Source: Ponticaulis sp. | Lineage (GTDB): Bacteria; Pseudomonadota; Alphaproteobacteria; Caulobacterales; Hyphomonadaceae | DNA length: 59,862 nucleotides | Reading direction: 5' to 3' | NCBI GenBank assembly: GCA_002701295.1 | Contig: NZUJ01000128.1 | Coordinates: forward strand, 21,818-81,679 | In this document: positions 19,888 to 28,820 of the stretch, piece after piece | Position numbering within the stretch: position 1 is the stretch's first letter | Layout of the letters: every line of letters starts with the position of its first letter | Notes under the pieces: generated by a model | Seen by the model: only the letters and a program-made list of their open reading frames with translations | What the model was told of the DNA's origin: nothing | The model's database searches: none | Translations under genes and position numbers: made by a program

Positions 19888-20664
19888 TTATTTATTCCGG
19901 AAGTGCGGATCCCGCTTTTCAATGAATGCTTCCATACCCTCATTCTGGTCATCTGTAGAGAACATGGAGTGAAACAGCCGACGCTCAAACATCACGCCCT
20001 GGCGCAACATGGTCTCATAAGCAGAATTCACGCTCTCTTTTGTCATCATGGCGATCGGGCGAGATTTGGCAGCAATAACAGCCGCAACTTTCTTCGCCTC
20101 GTCCAGAAGGGAATCAAGCGGCACCACACGTGATACGAGGCCGCTGCGTTCGGCCTCTTCTGCATCCATGAAGCGACCCGTCAGGCACATCTCCATGGCC
20201 TTGGACTTCCCGACAAAGCGCGTCAGGCGCTGCGTACCACCTGCACCCGGCATCACACCGAGGTTGATTTCCGGCTGTCCGAACTTCGCATTCTCTGCAG
20301 CCAGAATAAAATCGCACATCATGGCCAGCTCGCATCCGCCGCCCAGCGCATAACCGGCAACCGCTGCGATGACAGGTTTGCGGCAACGCGAAACCCGTTC
20401 CCAATTGCGCGTAATAAAGTCTTCTGAATAGGCCGACATATAGTCGTGCTTCTTCATTTCCTTGATATCAGCACCGGCTGCGAACACCTTGTTCGAACCT
20501 GTGATGACAAGACACCCAATGTCTGGATTGCTCTCAAACTCATCCACTGCCGCAGTGAGCTCTTCCATAAGCTGGTTGTTGAAAGCGTTCAGCGCATCTG
20601 GTCGATTGAGCTTGATAATACCAACATGATCTTCAATTTCGATCAGCAGGGTTTCGTAAGCCAT
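19888..20664 (-). CDS. Enoyl-CoA hydratase
   Basis: A 258-residue crotonase-fold protein. The oxyanion-hole motifs are [14 protein letters not shown] and [14 protein letters not shown]. Both catalytic glutamates are in place (GGGCELAM and [17 protein letters not shown]), which marks it as a true hydratase acting on trans-2-enoyl-CoA in fatty acid or amino acid breakdown. It lies between mutM and rpsT, an order also known near dnaA in Caulobacter relatives, so the location is positional rather than functional. Confidence 0.93.
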   Translation of the reverse strand: MAYETLLIEIEDHVGIIKLNRPDALNAFNNQLMEELTAAVDEFESNPDIGCLVITGSNKVFAAGADIKEMKKHDYMSAYSEDFITRNWERVSRCRKPVIAAVAGYALGGGCELAMMCDFILAAENAKFGQPEINLGVMPGAGGTQRLTRFVGKSKAMEMCLTGRFMDAEEAERSGLVSRVVPLDSLLDEAKKVAAVIAAKSRPIAMMTKESVNSAYETMLRQGVMFERRLFHSMFSTDDQNEGMEAFIEKRDPHFRNK

Positions 20665-20804
20665 AAGACGTCCTTTGATTGACGGTTCTGATGTTCAGGC
20701 CGATCCGCAGCACGACAAGCTGCGATCAGTCGGGTCGTCACGCACCCTCAACAAGCGTTCAGGAAAGATCATGAAGCGATGCGCGGGTCAACATCTGACC
20801 CTGT

Positions 20805-21659
20805 TCAGCTCTGGCAGTTTGCGCAAAAGAAAGTCGACCTGCCGGATTGAACGATGCGCTGTATGGCAGCGCTGCACGTATGACAAGGTTTTGTTTCACG
20901 GCCATACACATCAAAGCTGTGCTGGAAGTATCCGAGCCCGCCATCTGCGTGCGCATAATCTCTTAAAGTCGATCCGCCCGCCTCAATAGCAGCGCTCAGC
21001 ACATCCCGAACCGCAACCGCCAAACGCTCGCATCGTTTCGCGCCTACATTGCCGGCCAGCCGTCTCGGCGAAATCCCGGACCGGAACAGCGCCTCACAGA
21101 CATATATATTCCCAAGGCCCGCGACGATGCGCTGATCCAGAAGAGCGGCCTTGATTGGCATCTTCCGTCCCTTCAGAGCATGCGCCAGATAGGGCCCCGA
21201 AAATTCATTGGATAGCGGCTCAGGGCCAACATCACGAAACGGATCCTCGTCCTTCGGCCCATACATCAACATGTATCCAAACCGGCGCGGATCATTATAA
21301 ACAATCTCCACGCCGTCTTCTGTCCGGAACACGACATGATCATGCTGTGGCCGTGTTTCTTGAGCATGCACAAACATGCCCGGCGCGTTCTCAGCAGTTT
21401 GTTTGGGGTCAATAATCGTAAACCGACCAGACATGCCAAGATGGATAACCAGCCGATCGTCGCGGTCAGTTTCTGCGAGGATGTATTTGGCTCTGCGGGT
21501 CAGTCTTAATATCCGTGCGCCATTCAGCCGATCTGTCATGCCAGGCGCGAATGGGAATCGCAGATCCGGCCTGTTCAGGCGCACCTCAGTCAGAAGTCGG
21601 TTTTCAAGATAGGGGGCCAGACCGCGACGGACGGTTTCGACCTCAGGTAATTCAGGCAT
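20805..21659 (-). CDS. mutM: Formamidopyrimidine-DNA glycosylase (Fpg/MutM)
   Basis: A 284-residue bifunctional DNA repair glycosylase that removes 8-oxoguanine and cuts the backbone. The N-terminus MPELPEVETVRRGL supplies the catalytic Pro and Glu after Met removal. The helix-two-turn-helix region (LLDQRIVAGLGNIYVCEALF) and the C-terminal zinc finger (PCHTCSAAIQRIVQSGRSTFFCANCQ, four cysteines) are intact. Confidence 0.97.
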   Translation of the reverse strand: MPELPEVETVRRGLAPYLENRLLTEVRLNRPDLRFPFAPGMTDRLNGARILRLTRRAKYILAETDRDDRLVIHLGMSGRFTIIDPKQTAENAPGMFVHAQETRPQHDHVVFRTEDGVEIVYNDPRRFGYMLMYGPKDEDPFRDVGPEPLSNEFSGPYLAHALKGRKMPIKAALLDQRIVAGLGNIYVCEALFRSGISPRRLAGNVGAKRCERLAVAVRDVLSAAIEAGGSTLRDYAHADGGLGYFQHSFDVYGRETKPCHTCSAAIQRIVQSGRSTFFCANCQS

Positions 21660-21681
21660 CCCCCTGAATTAACCCAATCAC

Positions 21682-23100
21682 CTAGAACTGGAAATAGACG
21701 AATGGCGAGGATTTGAGCGGATACAGCGCCAGCGCCAGAGCGACCAGACATCCAACCCCTGCCCAATAGACCGATGGCGTGCGTGTCACCCAATGGCGCG
21801 ACAGGTCACCCAGCCGGGACAGGCGGGCAAACAGGCTATCGATCACCAGAAGCAGCGGCACACAAAATGCCACCAGCGACAGCGACTGAGCGCCATTCTC
21901 CCGCAATCCAAAAATACCGGCCCACACCATCACTGCATCACCCAGGCTGTCCGCGCGGAAGGGAACCCAGGCGCCAAACACGACAAATAGGGTCAATACC
22001 AGCCCCAGCGCCCCACCAGCCGCCGGCAGAATCAGACCACGCCCCAGAAGACGCTCAAAGAAGCGGTTTACACTCAGCGCCAGACCATGCAGCGCACCCC
22101 AGATCACAAAGCTCCACGCAGCTCCGTGCCACAATCCACCGAGCACCATGGTGATCATCAGATTGCGATAGGTCTTCACAGGACCTTTCCGGTTTCCGCC
22201 AAGCGGAATGTATAGATAATCGCGCAGCCAGAACGACAGAGACATATGCCAGCGTCGCCAGAACTCACTGATCGAGGTTGAGGTATACGGGTCGTCAAAG
22301 TTCTTCGGTATGAAGAAGCCGAACCAGCGCGCCACACCGATTGCCATCAGGGAATAGCCCGCGAAATCGAAATAAATCTGCGTTCCGAACGCCATGGTGG
22401 CCGCAAACAGAGACCGATTGTCCCATTGGGAAATATCCGCGAAGACCGGATCGACAAACGGCGCGATGTTATCGGCAAGTGCGGCCTTGTAGATAAAGCC
22501 TACAGCAAAAGCCCGTGCACCGGCCCAGAACAGCGCTGTTGTGAACGTCTTCTTCCGGTCGATCTGTGGAAAGAAGCTCGCTGCGCGGACGATTGGCCCG
22601 GCAACCAGCTGCGGAAAGAAGGCAATATAAAGCGCCACCCGGCCTGGATTGTTTTCGGCCACGAGATCACGCCGATAGACGTCCACCAGATAGGAAATGG
22701 CCTGAAAGATGTAAAAGCTGATCCCGACAGGCAGAATAATATTCAGCGTTGGCCAGGACGCCTCCATACCAATGCTGTCCAGCGCCGAGGCGGCACTGCT
22801 TGCGAAGAAGCCAAAATATTTGAACACGGCGAGCAGACCAAGCTGCAATCCAATCGCCACCCACAAAACCTGAAGCTGCCCTTTGCGATGCCCCATCAGA
22901 TCGCGAATTCGCCGCCCGGCATACCAGGAAATCGCAATCACAGTGGCGATCAGCAGCAGAAAACGAACATCCCACCAGCCATAGAAAATGGCACTCGCCA
23001 GAAGAAGCCAGTCATTACGCCAGCTGCCACGTAGCGCCAGCCAGTAAACACCCAGTACGAAGATGAGAAAGATCGGGAAAATGGCTTCCGTAAAAATCAT
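21682..23100 (-). CDS. MBOAT family O-acyltransferase (AlgI-like)
   Basis: A 472-residue membrane protein with about ten helices. The MBOAT core is recognisable by SISEFWRRWHMSLSFWLRDYLYIPLGGN and the catalytic histidine in LGGLWHGAAWSFVIWG. AlgI/DltB/PatA-type enzymes pass acetyl groups across the inner membrane to a periplasmic acceptor. Its start overlaps the upstream SGNH-like gene by 4 bp (23097-23100), so the two form a coupled pair that most likely O-acetylates a surface polysaccharide. The acceptor is unknown, since no polysaccharide gene lies nearby. Confidence 0.93.
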   Translation of the reverse strand: MIFTEAIFPIFLIFVLGVYWLALRGSWRNDWLLLASAIFYGWWDVRFLLLIATVIAISWYAGRRIRDLMGHRKGQLQVLWVAIGLQLGLLAVFKYFGFFASSAASALDSIGMEASWPTLNIILPVGISFYIFQAISYLVDVYRRDLVAENNPGRVALYIAFFPQLVAGPIVRAASFFPQIDRKKTFTTALFWAGARAFAVGFIYKAALADNIAPFVDPVFADISQWDNRSLFAATMAFGTQIYFDFAGYSLMAIGVARWFGFFIPKNFDDPYTSTSISEFWRRWHMSLSFWLRDYLYIPLGGNRKGPVKTYRNLMITMVLGGLWHGAAWSFVIWGALHGLALSVNRFFERLLGRGLILPAAGGALGLVLTLFVVFGAWVPFRADSLGDAVMVWAGIFGLRENGAQSLSLVAFCVPLLLVIDSLFARLSRLGDLSRHWVTRTPSVYWAGVGCLVALALALYPLKSSPFVYFQF

Positions 23101-24176
23101 TGCAGCGCCCCCCAGGTTTCAATCTGCCCGGCCAGCCAGTCCGTGTAGACCTCGGCGCCGTCGCGCAGCAAATGCCGGTCGTCATACCAGACCTGCCCTT
23201 GCAAAAGGTCGAGCAATTGCTGATCAACCGGCGCTATACACGGATACTCTGCCAGCTCGCCCGCACACAGGCGCGCAACATACTGGCGTTCTTCCGGCGG
23301 AATGACCGGCGGATAATAATAGGCAATCCGGCGAACGCCGATCTCTTCCAGGCGGCGACGCTGGTCCATACGAAACAAGCGCGCCCAGCTCGGGCCTATA
23401 TCAGGAATAATCTCCGCAGGCGTGTTCAGCGCGTCGGCGATTTCTGCATCTTCCAGCAAGAAATTATCCCGCGGCTCGTCTTTGGGATCAAATGCCGGCA
23501 CGGCTTCGATATCTTCTGCCGAACGCCCCGTAGAAAGCAGACCAAGATTGGTCCAGTTCATCAGCGCATGGACCTTTAACAGCCCCCAGGACTTCACACA
23601 GGCCGCCATGCCCGCGCACTGGCCCTGCGCAAGTCCTTTCATCGACCAGTAAACAGAACCCGGATCAAACTGTTCAATGGCGCGATCTGAAAATTTGGCG
23701 ACGGAAAACACATATGCCGGGTCGCGGTCGAACTCGTCGGCAACCTCAAGAAACACAACATCCGGCACGCGGCGCGCCTGTCGCATGAATGACCATAAAT
23801 GCGCGTCGCGCTCCTGCAGAGACGCGCCTTGGAGGGACAGATTGATCACGCGATGCGGATATCCCTCTGCGCGAAGCTTGCGGGTCAGCTCCTCGTCATC
23901 AAGTCCGTTGCGGGTAAAGCTCGCGCCCACAAAAAGAATGAGCGGCACGTTCGCCTCGTCACTCGCCACATCGGCGGCATGCGACACAAATTGATCATAC
24001 TCGGTGGGGCGCGTAATATCGGCGCGATCAGACATGACACGCACGGTGAATGTCGTTACGGCAAACGCGCTGACGAACCAGAGCGCGGCCACAACACGGC
24101 GCGATTTATCAGGCGCGCGGAGCACTCGAACAAGAAACAGGGCAATTGCAGCTGCCAGAAACGCAATCCAGTGCAT
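23097..24176 (-). CDS. Membrane-anchored SGNH-hydrolase-like protein, partner of MBOAT
   Basis: A 359-residue protein with two N-terminal hydrophobic segments (about residues 1-17 and 28-45) and a periplasmic domain. FVGASFTRNGL (about residues 82-92) looks like block I with a serine nucleophile, and WYDDRHLLRDGAEVYTDWL near the C-terminus supplies the Asp-x-x-His block V of AlgJ/AlgX/DltD-type acetyltransferases. It would take the acetyl group delivered by the MBOAT protein and transfer it to the polysaccharide. Family assignment rests on these blocks and the 4-bp overlap with the MBOAT gene. Confidence 0.75.
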   Translation of the reverse strand: MHWIAFLAAAIALFLVRVLRAPDKSRRVVAALWFVSAFAVTTFTVRVMSDRADITRPTEYDQFVSHAADVASDEANVPLILFVGASFTRNGLDDEELTRKLRAEGYPHRVINLSLQGASLQERDAHLWSFMRQARRVPDVVFLEVADEFDRDPAYVFSVAKFSDRAIEQFDPGSVYWSMKGLAQGQCAGMAACVKSWGLLKVHALMNWTNLGLLSTGRSAEDIEAVPAFDPKDEPRDNFLLEDAEIADALNTPAEIIPDIGPSWARLFRMDQRRRLEEIGVRRIAYYYPPVIPPEERQYVARLCAGELAEYPCIAPVDQQLLDLLQGQVWYDDRHLLRDGAEVYTDWLAGQIETWGALQ

Positions 24177-24394
24177 AACCCCTAATTTCCCCTCGTGAAA
24201 AAACCTCAGTCTTCTCGTGCCAGAAAAGGCTCTTTTTTACGTGAGTCCGGTGGGGCTATCTTCTGCGAAGCCGTTAACGTCTCTTTCAGCTTTTCTCCGA
24301 TTTTCGGACGGCTTCATATTTTCGCAGCGTCAAATCACACTTTGCTCTTTGAAATCGGGTCTGAATTCGGTATATGCCCGGTTCACTTTTGTGG

Positions 24395-24470
24395 GCCGCG
24401 TTAGCTCAGCTGGTAGAGCATCGCATTCGTAATGCGGGGGTCAGGTGTTCAAGTCACCTACGCGGCACCA
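24395..24470 (+). tRNA. tRNA-Thr (anticodon CGT)
   Basis: 76 nt including an encoded CCA. The acceptor stem GCCGCGT/ACGCGGC pairs perfectly. The D arm is GCTC-AGCTGGTA-GAGC. The anticodon stem-loop is TCGCA-TTCGTAA-TGCGG (anticodon CGT, reads ACG). The T arm is AGGTG-TTCAAGT-CACCT. It is followed directly by TTTTTCCC. Confidence 0.97.
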
Positions 24471-24482
24471 TTTTTCCCGGTA

Positions 24483-24608
24483 TTTTTTGTAAACAAAAAA
24501 TAACAATCGATCCTGTGAATCGATTGTAGGGAAAAATTGTCTCTCGTTTGCCTCACGCCGCGCAGCGGCTCCGGCCGGGCGGGCCTAGGCCCGACGGCAG
24601 GTCTGCCG
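24483..24608. repeat. Cluster of six consecutive dyads downstream of tRNA-Thr
   Basis: In about 125 bp there are TTTTTTGT/ACAAAAAA (24483-24500), ACAATCGAT/ATCGATTGT (24503-24511 with 24519-24527), GCCGC/GCGGC (24557-24569), CCGGCCGG (24571-24578), the 12-bp palindrome GGGCCTAGGCCC (24581-24592) and CGGCAG/CTGCCG (24595-24608). The first two may end tRNA transcription; the rest run up to the next gene's ATG at 24613. Confidence 0.6.
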
Positions 24609-24612
24609 CTGT

Positions 24613-26529
24613 ATGGATTTGAGCTCCAAATTTTTTCGCTCCGGGAAATCCCGCCCCGCACACCAATATTCGGAACAATTTGAGAGCGCTCACGTTCGTG
24701 ATCTGTCGTCAGAAACACAGAACACGCGGAGCGGACCGATAAGGCAGCTTATTTCGATCGTCTATTTACTACTGGCCTTCATCCCGGTTTCCCACGCTCA
24801 ATCTATCCCCTCCTCCGGCAGCTCTAGTGGCACAGAAGACCCGCCCGGCGTCGTCTCAGACATTATGGGCGCGATTGATGATGCTTCACGCCTCATGGTC
24901 AAAGGCATTCAGCCCGGCAGTGACAGAAACCTCGTCACAGACCCCTATTTCAATTCGCAGGAAAGTCCCCGCCACTCGCTGATGAGCTTCATAGAAGCCA
25001 TGGATCTCGTTCAACGCGGCTTTGTCGAAGCCGGATATGAGCGCGCCCTTCGAAACCTGCCAGCAGGCGCGACCGAAGACGACGCCGACACAATGCACCA
25101 GATATTACTTCGCGTCGGCCCACTGGCAGCGACCGACGCGCCAGGCCCGGACAGGATTGAGTCGACAGGCGATACGCGTTTCCTCGTCTTCCCGCGCCCG
25201 ACAAGCCATAACTGGATCTGGTCACGTGTTCAGCCGCCGCCTGATGCTCAGATCGCCCTTGAGCTGGACGAAAGCAGTATCTGGCGCTTTTCCGACGACA
25301 CGCTGCGAAATGCCGGAGACCTGCTGGACGCTGTGAGCGAGCTGCCACCCAGTTTCGATACAAATGCCAAAAGCGGCTATTATGCCCAGGTTTTCAGCCC
25401 GCTATTCGAAGAAACCGGCCTCATAGGCTGGCTCGGCTTCGTCGGCGTCAGCCTTACTGGTTTCGCCCTCGCCTATGCCTGTACGCGCGGCATGAAATGG
25501 CTCGCAAAGCGAGACATGCATCGTGCATTGAGAACGGCGCTGAGCGGTGCGGGTCACGCAACTGCGCTTCTCATCGTAACGCTCGCCCTGACCATAGCCT
25601 TTGGATTTCTGTCTCTCGGTCCGGTGCTTGAACCACTACAGTATGAAATCCCTCGCTTTTTCATGATTGTCGCGATGACGCTCGTCGTGCTCTCCATGAT
25701 CGAAGTCGCGGCAACCGTGGCCGAAGTCCGCGCCGGAAACGATGCTTATGACCGCATGCTGATCACGACACTTCAGCGGGTTGCTCGTGTAACCGTCATC
25801 GGTCTGGTCATCATGTTCATCTTGCAGGTCATTTTCGCGGTGAATGTCGGCACCGTGTTCATCGGCTTCGGGGTTGTGGCGCTTGCCCTCTCTCTGGCGG
25901 CGCAAGACACCGTGAAGAATGTGTTCGGCGCGGTGTCCATCTTCATGAACCGTCCGTTTGTCGTGGGTGACTGGATCATCTTCAAGGGCGAAAATTACGA
26001 ACTTTGCGGCGTGGTCGACGATATTGAGCTGCAGGCCACCAAGGTGACCGATCTGTCCGGCACCCAGATCACCCTGCCCAACATGCAGTTCATCAATCGC
26101 GAAGTGCAGAACCTGTCTGCCCGCCGCTATATCCGCCGGAACTTTGATGTCGCCATTCCCTATCATTCGAACGCAGACGATGTTCAGGACGCACTGGACG
26201 CCCTTCGGGAAGTTCTGACGAATGATGAGGTTGCCGAAGATGCCATGATCAACGAAAACGATGGCGGCGATCCTCACATCACCTTCTACGAGTTCGATGA
26301 GAGCTGGCTGACGCTCAAGTCCTATCACTATTACTATTTCGGAGGTCCAGGCGAGACGCAGCGCGATACAGATCGCGACTGGTTCACCTATCTCGACCAT
26401 TGCTCGCTCGTGAACCGGAAAGTGGTGGAGGTCTTCCACAAACGGAATATCGAGTTTGCCTTCCCAACTCAGACGATCGAGCTTCATGGCGAGAAAGCCC
26501 TCCTGCAGGGCGAGCCTGCAGCGGGCTGA
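24613..26529 (+). CDS. Mechanosensitive ion channel (MscS family)
   Basis: A 638-residue inner-membrane protein. A signal-like hydrophobic segment is at about 45-63 (ending VSHAQS), followed by a periplasmic region of about 200 residues. Membrane helices lie near 275-300, 315-340 and 350-370. The conserved MscS pore helix and beta domain begin about residue 395 (VGTVFIGFGVVALALSLAAQDTVKNVFGAVSIFMNRPFVVGDWI). These channels release solutes on hypo-osmotic shock. The first 45 residues before the signal are unusual and lie next to the dyad cluster; no better in-frame start is visible, so the true N-terminus is uncertain. Confidence 0.88.
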   Translation: MDLSSKFFRSGKSRPAHQYSEQFESAHVRDLSSETQNTRSGPIRQLISIVYLLLAFIPVSHAQSIPSSGSSSGTEDPPGVVSDIMGAIDDASRLMVKGIQPGSDRNLVTDPYFNSQESPRHSLMSFIEAMDLVQRGFVEAGYERALRNLPAGATEDDADTMHQILLRVGPLAATDAPGPDRIESTGDTRFLVFPRPTSHNWIWSRVQPPPDAQIALELDESSIWRFSDDTLRNAGDLLDAVSELPPSFDTNAKSGYYAQVFSPLFEETGLIGWLGFVGVSLTGFALAYACTRGMKWLAKRDMHRALRTALSGAGHATALLIVTLALTIAFGFLSLGPVLEPLQYEIPRFFMIVAMTLVVLSMIEVAATVAEVRAGNDAYDRMLITTLQRVARVTVIGLVIMFILQVIFAVNVGTVFIGFGVVALALSLAAQDTVKNVFGAVSIFMNRPFVVGDWIIFKGENYELCGVVDDIELQATKVTDLSGTQITLPNMQFINREVQNLSARRYIRRNFDVAIPYHSNADDVQDALDALREVLTNDEVAEDAMINENDGGDPHITFYEFDESWLTLKSYHYYYFGGPGETQRDTDRDWFTYLDHCSLVNRKVVEVFHKRNIEFAFPTQTIELHGEKALLQGEPAAG

Positions 26530-26660
26530 TCTATGCACATGCCTTGATGGGCGCGCGGCTTGCCCCCAAATCCCGTTAAGTATTTGCATATCGCGCCCCC
26601 TCTGATATGAGCGCGCGCTTAGCTATCCCCTGCCCAAACACATTCACATCCGGACCCGCC

Positions 26661-28820
26661 ATGACGACGACCTTCCCCGTCACGACGCCAATGCGCTCAT
26701 TGTTGCTTCCTCTGCTTCTCGCCAGCACTGCCCTCGTTATGCCAGTGACAGCTCAGGAAACGACAGACGATGAAACCGCACTGCTCGACGCTATTCGCGT
26801 AGTCACCACGCGCCACCGGATAGAGGACGAACAGGACGTCCCCGAAGCACTGACCACCTTCTCTGACACCGATCTTACACGTCTGAACGTCGAGAGCCTG
26901 CGTGACATCTCCGACCTCACCCCGAACTTCGGTATGTTGTCGAACTACCGGCCAGGGCTGGAACGCTTTGAAATGCGCGGCCTCATTACGCCTCAGGTCG
27001 GTGACCCGCCGGTCGTCTTTGTCATGGATGGCGTATCTGCTCCACATCCCGAATTCGTGTCTCCGGCCTTCATTGACCTCGAGCGCGTGGAAGTCCTGCG
27101 CGGGGCGCAAGGCGCCACCTATGGCCGCGGCTCCGTCGGTGGTGTGGTGAACATCATCACGCGCAAGCCAGGCGATGCACTCGAGGGAAGCATTGATGTC
27201 GCGTTTGCAAACGAAGACACCCGACGTTTCAGCGGGTCAGTCTCAGGCCCGATTGGGGACAGCGGCGCGAGCTTCCGCCTTGGCGCATTCAGCCATGAAA
27301 GCGACGGCCTGATCGAGAATGTCTATCTCGGTCGCGGCGCGGATTTTCAGGATGAGCGCGGCGTCTTCGGATCGCTGATTGTCGACGCCTCTCCGGACAC
27401 TGAAATCACTTTCAGCGCCAATCACCATCAGTCTGACGACGGGATCGGCTATTACAACGCCGTGTCTCCGACACAGTCTTCGCTGGAGGATTTCTCCATC
27501 CCGGTATCCCAGAATATCGAAGGTGAAAACAATCGCGAATCCACACAGCTCGGCGCGAAAATCACCCATGATTTCACCGGTGCACAACTGACACTCGCCA
27601 CAACCTGGTCGCGCGCAGTCGATAAAGGCATTGCCGATGGTGACCTCACCGCCCTTCCGAGCGATCCAGCCAACGGCTTCTTCGCCAGCTGGCAATACGC
27701 CTATGACTACCTGAAAGCATGGACAGGCGAAGCACGCCTTGTCTCCCAGACTGACGGACCTGTCTCATGGGCGGTTGGCGCCTTCCTTCAGGACCGCGAG
27801 GGCTTCAACACCTTCACCGTGTATGACGACCCGGATGGCACCGCTCCGTCGCCCCGCGCAGACCTCGACCCGGCGCTGGTTCAGTTCGCCATTCAGGATG
27901 AAACTGGCAGCCGTTCCTGGGGCATTTCCGGCGAGGTCGGCTACACGCCAATCGAAACCGTCGAACTCACGCTCGCAGGTCGTTACGACACGGACCGCCG
28001 CACCTCCGTCGACCCCCGGGACGTCGCGAACACAGACGCAGCGGCAACGTTTGACGCCTTCCAGCCAAAATTCACGGCGTCCTGGGCCCCGATGCCTGAG
28101 ATGATGGTTTATGGGTCATATTCCCGCGCCTTCCGCAGTGGTGGCTTCAACCAGTACAGCCCGCTTGTCTCCCGCACCTATGGCGCAGAAACAACAGATA
28201 GCTATGCCCTTGGCGTGAAGTCCGAAACCTTCAATGGTCGTCTCATCGCGAACGCGGCGCTGTTCCTGAACCAACAGGAAGGTGCCCAACTCACCACCTT
28301 CAACTCGTCCAGCTTCACACTGGAAAACATTGCCATTGATGAGGTTCGGTCAGACGGGTTTGAACTCGACCTCCGCGCCATCCCGCTCGACCGGCTGAAC
28401 CTCCGCCTCACTTATGGCAATACGAATTCAGAGATTGAGGCTTTCAGCGCCCTTCCGGGTCTGGTCGGGAAGCGCATGCCTTACGTACCGGAATATTCCG
28501 TCACAGCTTCAGCGGACTACACCCAACCAATCGCAACAGACCTCGACCTCACCGGCACACTCAGCCTCCGCCAGGTCGGGTCACGCAGCTATACGCTCGA
28601 TTTCCCGGATCTGATGTCAGAAACGCATGAATTCGTGGACCTGCAGCTCGCACTCAATGCTGGCCGCTGGTCAGCCTCACTCTATGGCCGCAACATTTTC
28701 GATGAGCGCCAGCCAGAAGACCTGTTTGCAGTCTATAATGGCGCGGTCGAACTCGCTCGCCAGCCAAATGCACCGGGCGAGTATGGGGTTGAACTGTCTT
28801 ACCGGTTCGGCGGTCAGTAA
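26661..28820 (+). CDS. TonB-dependent outer-membrane receptor
   Basis: About 719 residues. A signal peptide (MRSLLLPLLLASTALVMPVTAQ) is preceded by a short extension; starts at 26607, 26661 and 26691 are all possible. The plug domain is at about 50-180 (EALTTFSDTDLTRLNVESLRDISDLTPNFGM, VEVLRGAQGATYGRGSVGGVVNIITRKP). The beta-barrel follows, ending in the terminal-strand pattern GEYGVELSYRF. The ligand is unknown; the style (short TonB region, VVTTRHRIEDEQDVPEAL) is that of the many Caulobacter/Sphingomonas-type receptors for iron chelates or carbohydrates. It converges on the queuosine-salvage operon, overlapping its last gene by 7 bp. Confidence 0.92.
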   Translation: MTTTFPVTTPMRSLLLPLLLASTALVMPVTAQETTDDETALLDAIRVVTTRHRIEDEQDVPEALTTFSDTDLTRLNVESLRDISDLTPNFGMLSNYRPGLERFEMRGLITPQVGDPPVVFVMDGVSAPHPEFVSPAFIDLERVEVLRGAQGATYGRGSVGGVVNIITRKPGDALEGSIDVAFANEDTRRFSGSVSGPIGDSGASFRLGAFSHESDGLIENVYLGRGADFQDERGVFGSLIVDASPDTEITFSANHHQSDDGIGYYNAVSPTQSSLEDFSIPVSQNIEGENNRESTQLGAKITHDFTGAQLTLATTWSRAVDKGIADGDLTALPSDPANGFFASWQYAYDYLKAWTGEARLVSQTDGPVSWAVGAFLQDREGFNTFTVYDDPDGTAPSPRADLDPALVQFAIQDETGSRSWGISGEVGYTPIETVELTLAGRYDTDRRTSVDPRDVANTDAAATFDAFQPKFTASWAPMPEMMVYGSYSRAFRSGGFNQYSPLVSRTYGAETTDSYALGVKSETFNGRLIANAALFLNQQEGAQLTTFNSSSFTLENIAIDEVRSDGFELDLRAIPLDRLNLRLTYGNTNSEIEAFSALPGLVGKRMPYVPEYSVTASADYTQPIATDLDLTGTLSLRQVGSRSYTLDFPDLMSETHEFVDLQLALNAGRWSASLYGRNIFDERQPEDLFAVYNGAVELARQPNAPGEYGVELSYRFGGQ

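Noticed and set aside
24395-24612. Integration site of a mobile element at tRNA-Thr
   Set aside because: No integrase, no direct repeat of the tRNA 3' end and no foreign genes were found downstream. The MscS and TonB-receptor genes look like ordinary chromosome.
25636-26589. 317-codon frame antisense to the MscS gene
   Set aside because: Low-complexity His/Asp-rich product with no recognisable domain, opposite a clear MscS domain.
26661-28820. TonB receptor as the outer-membrane importer of queuosine
   Set aside because: It converges on the salvage operon and is not co-directional with it. Neighbourhood alone is too weak.
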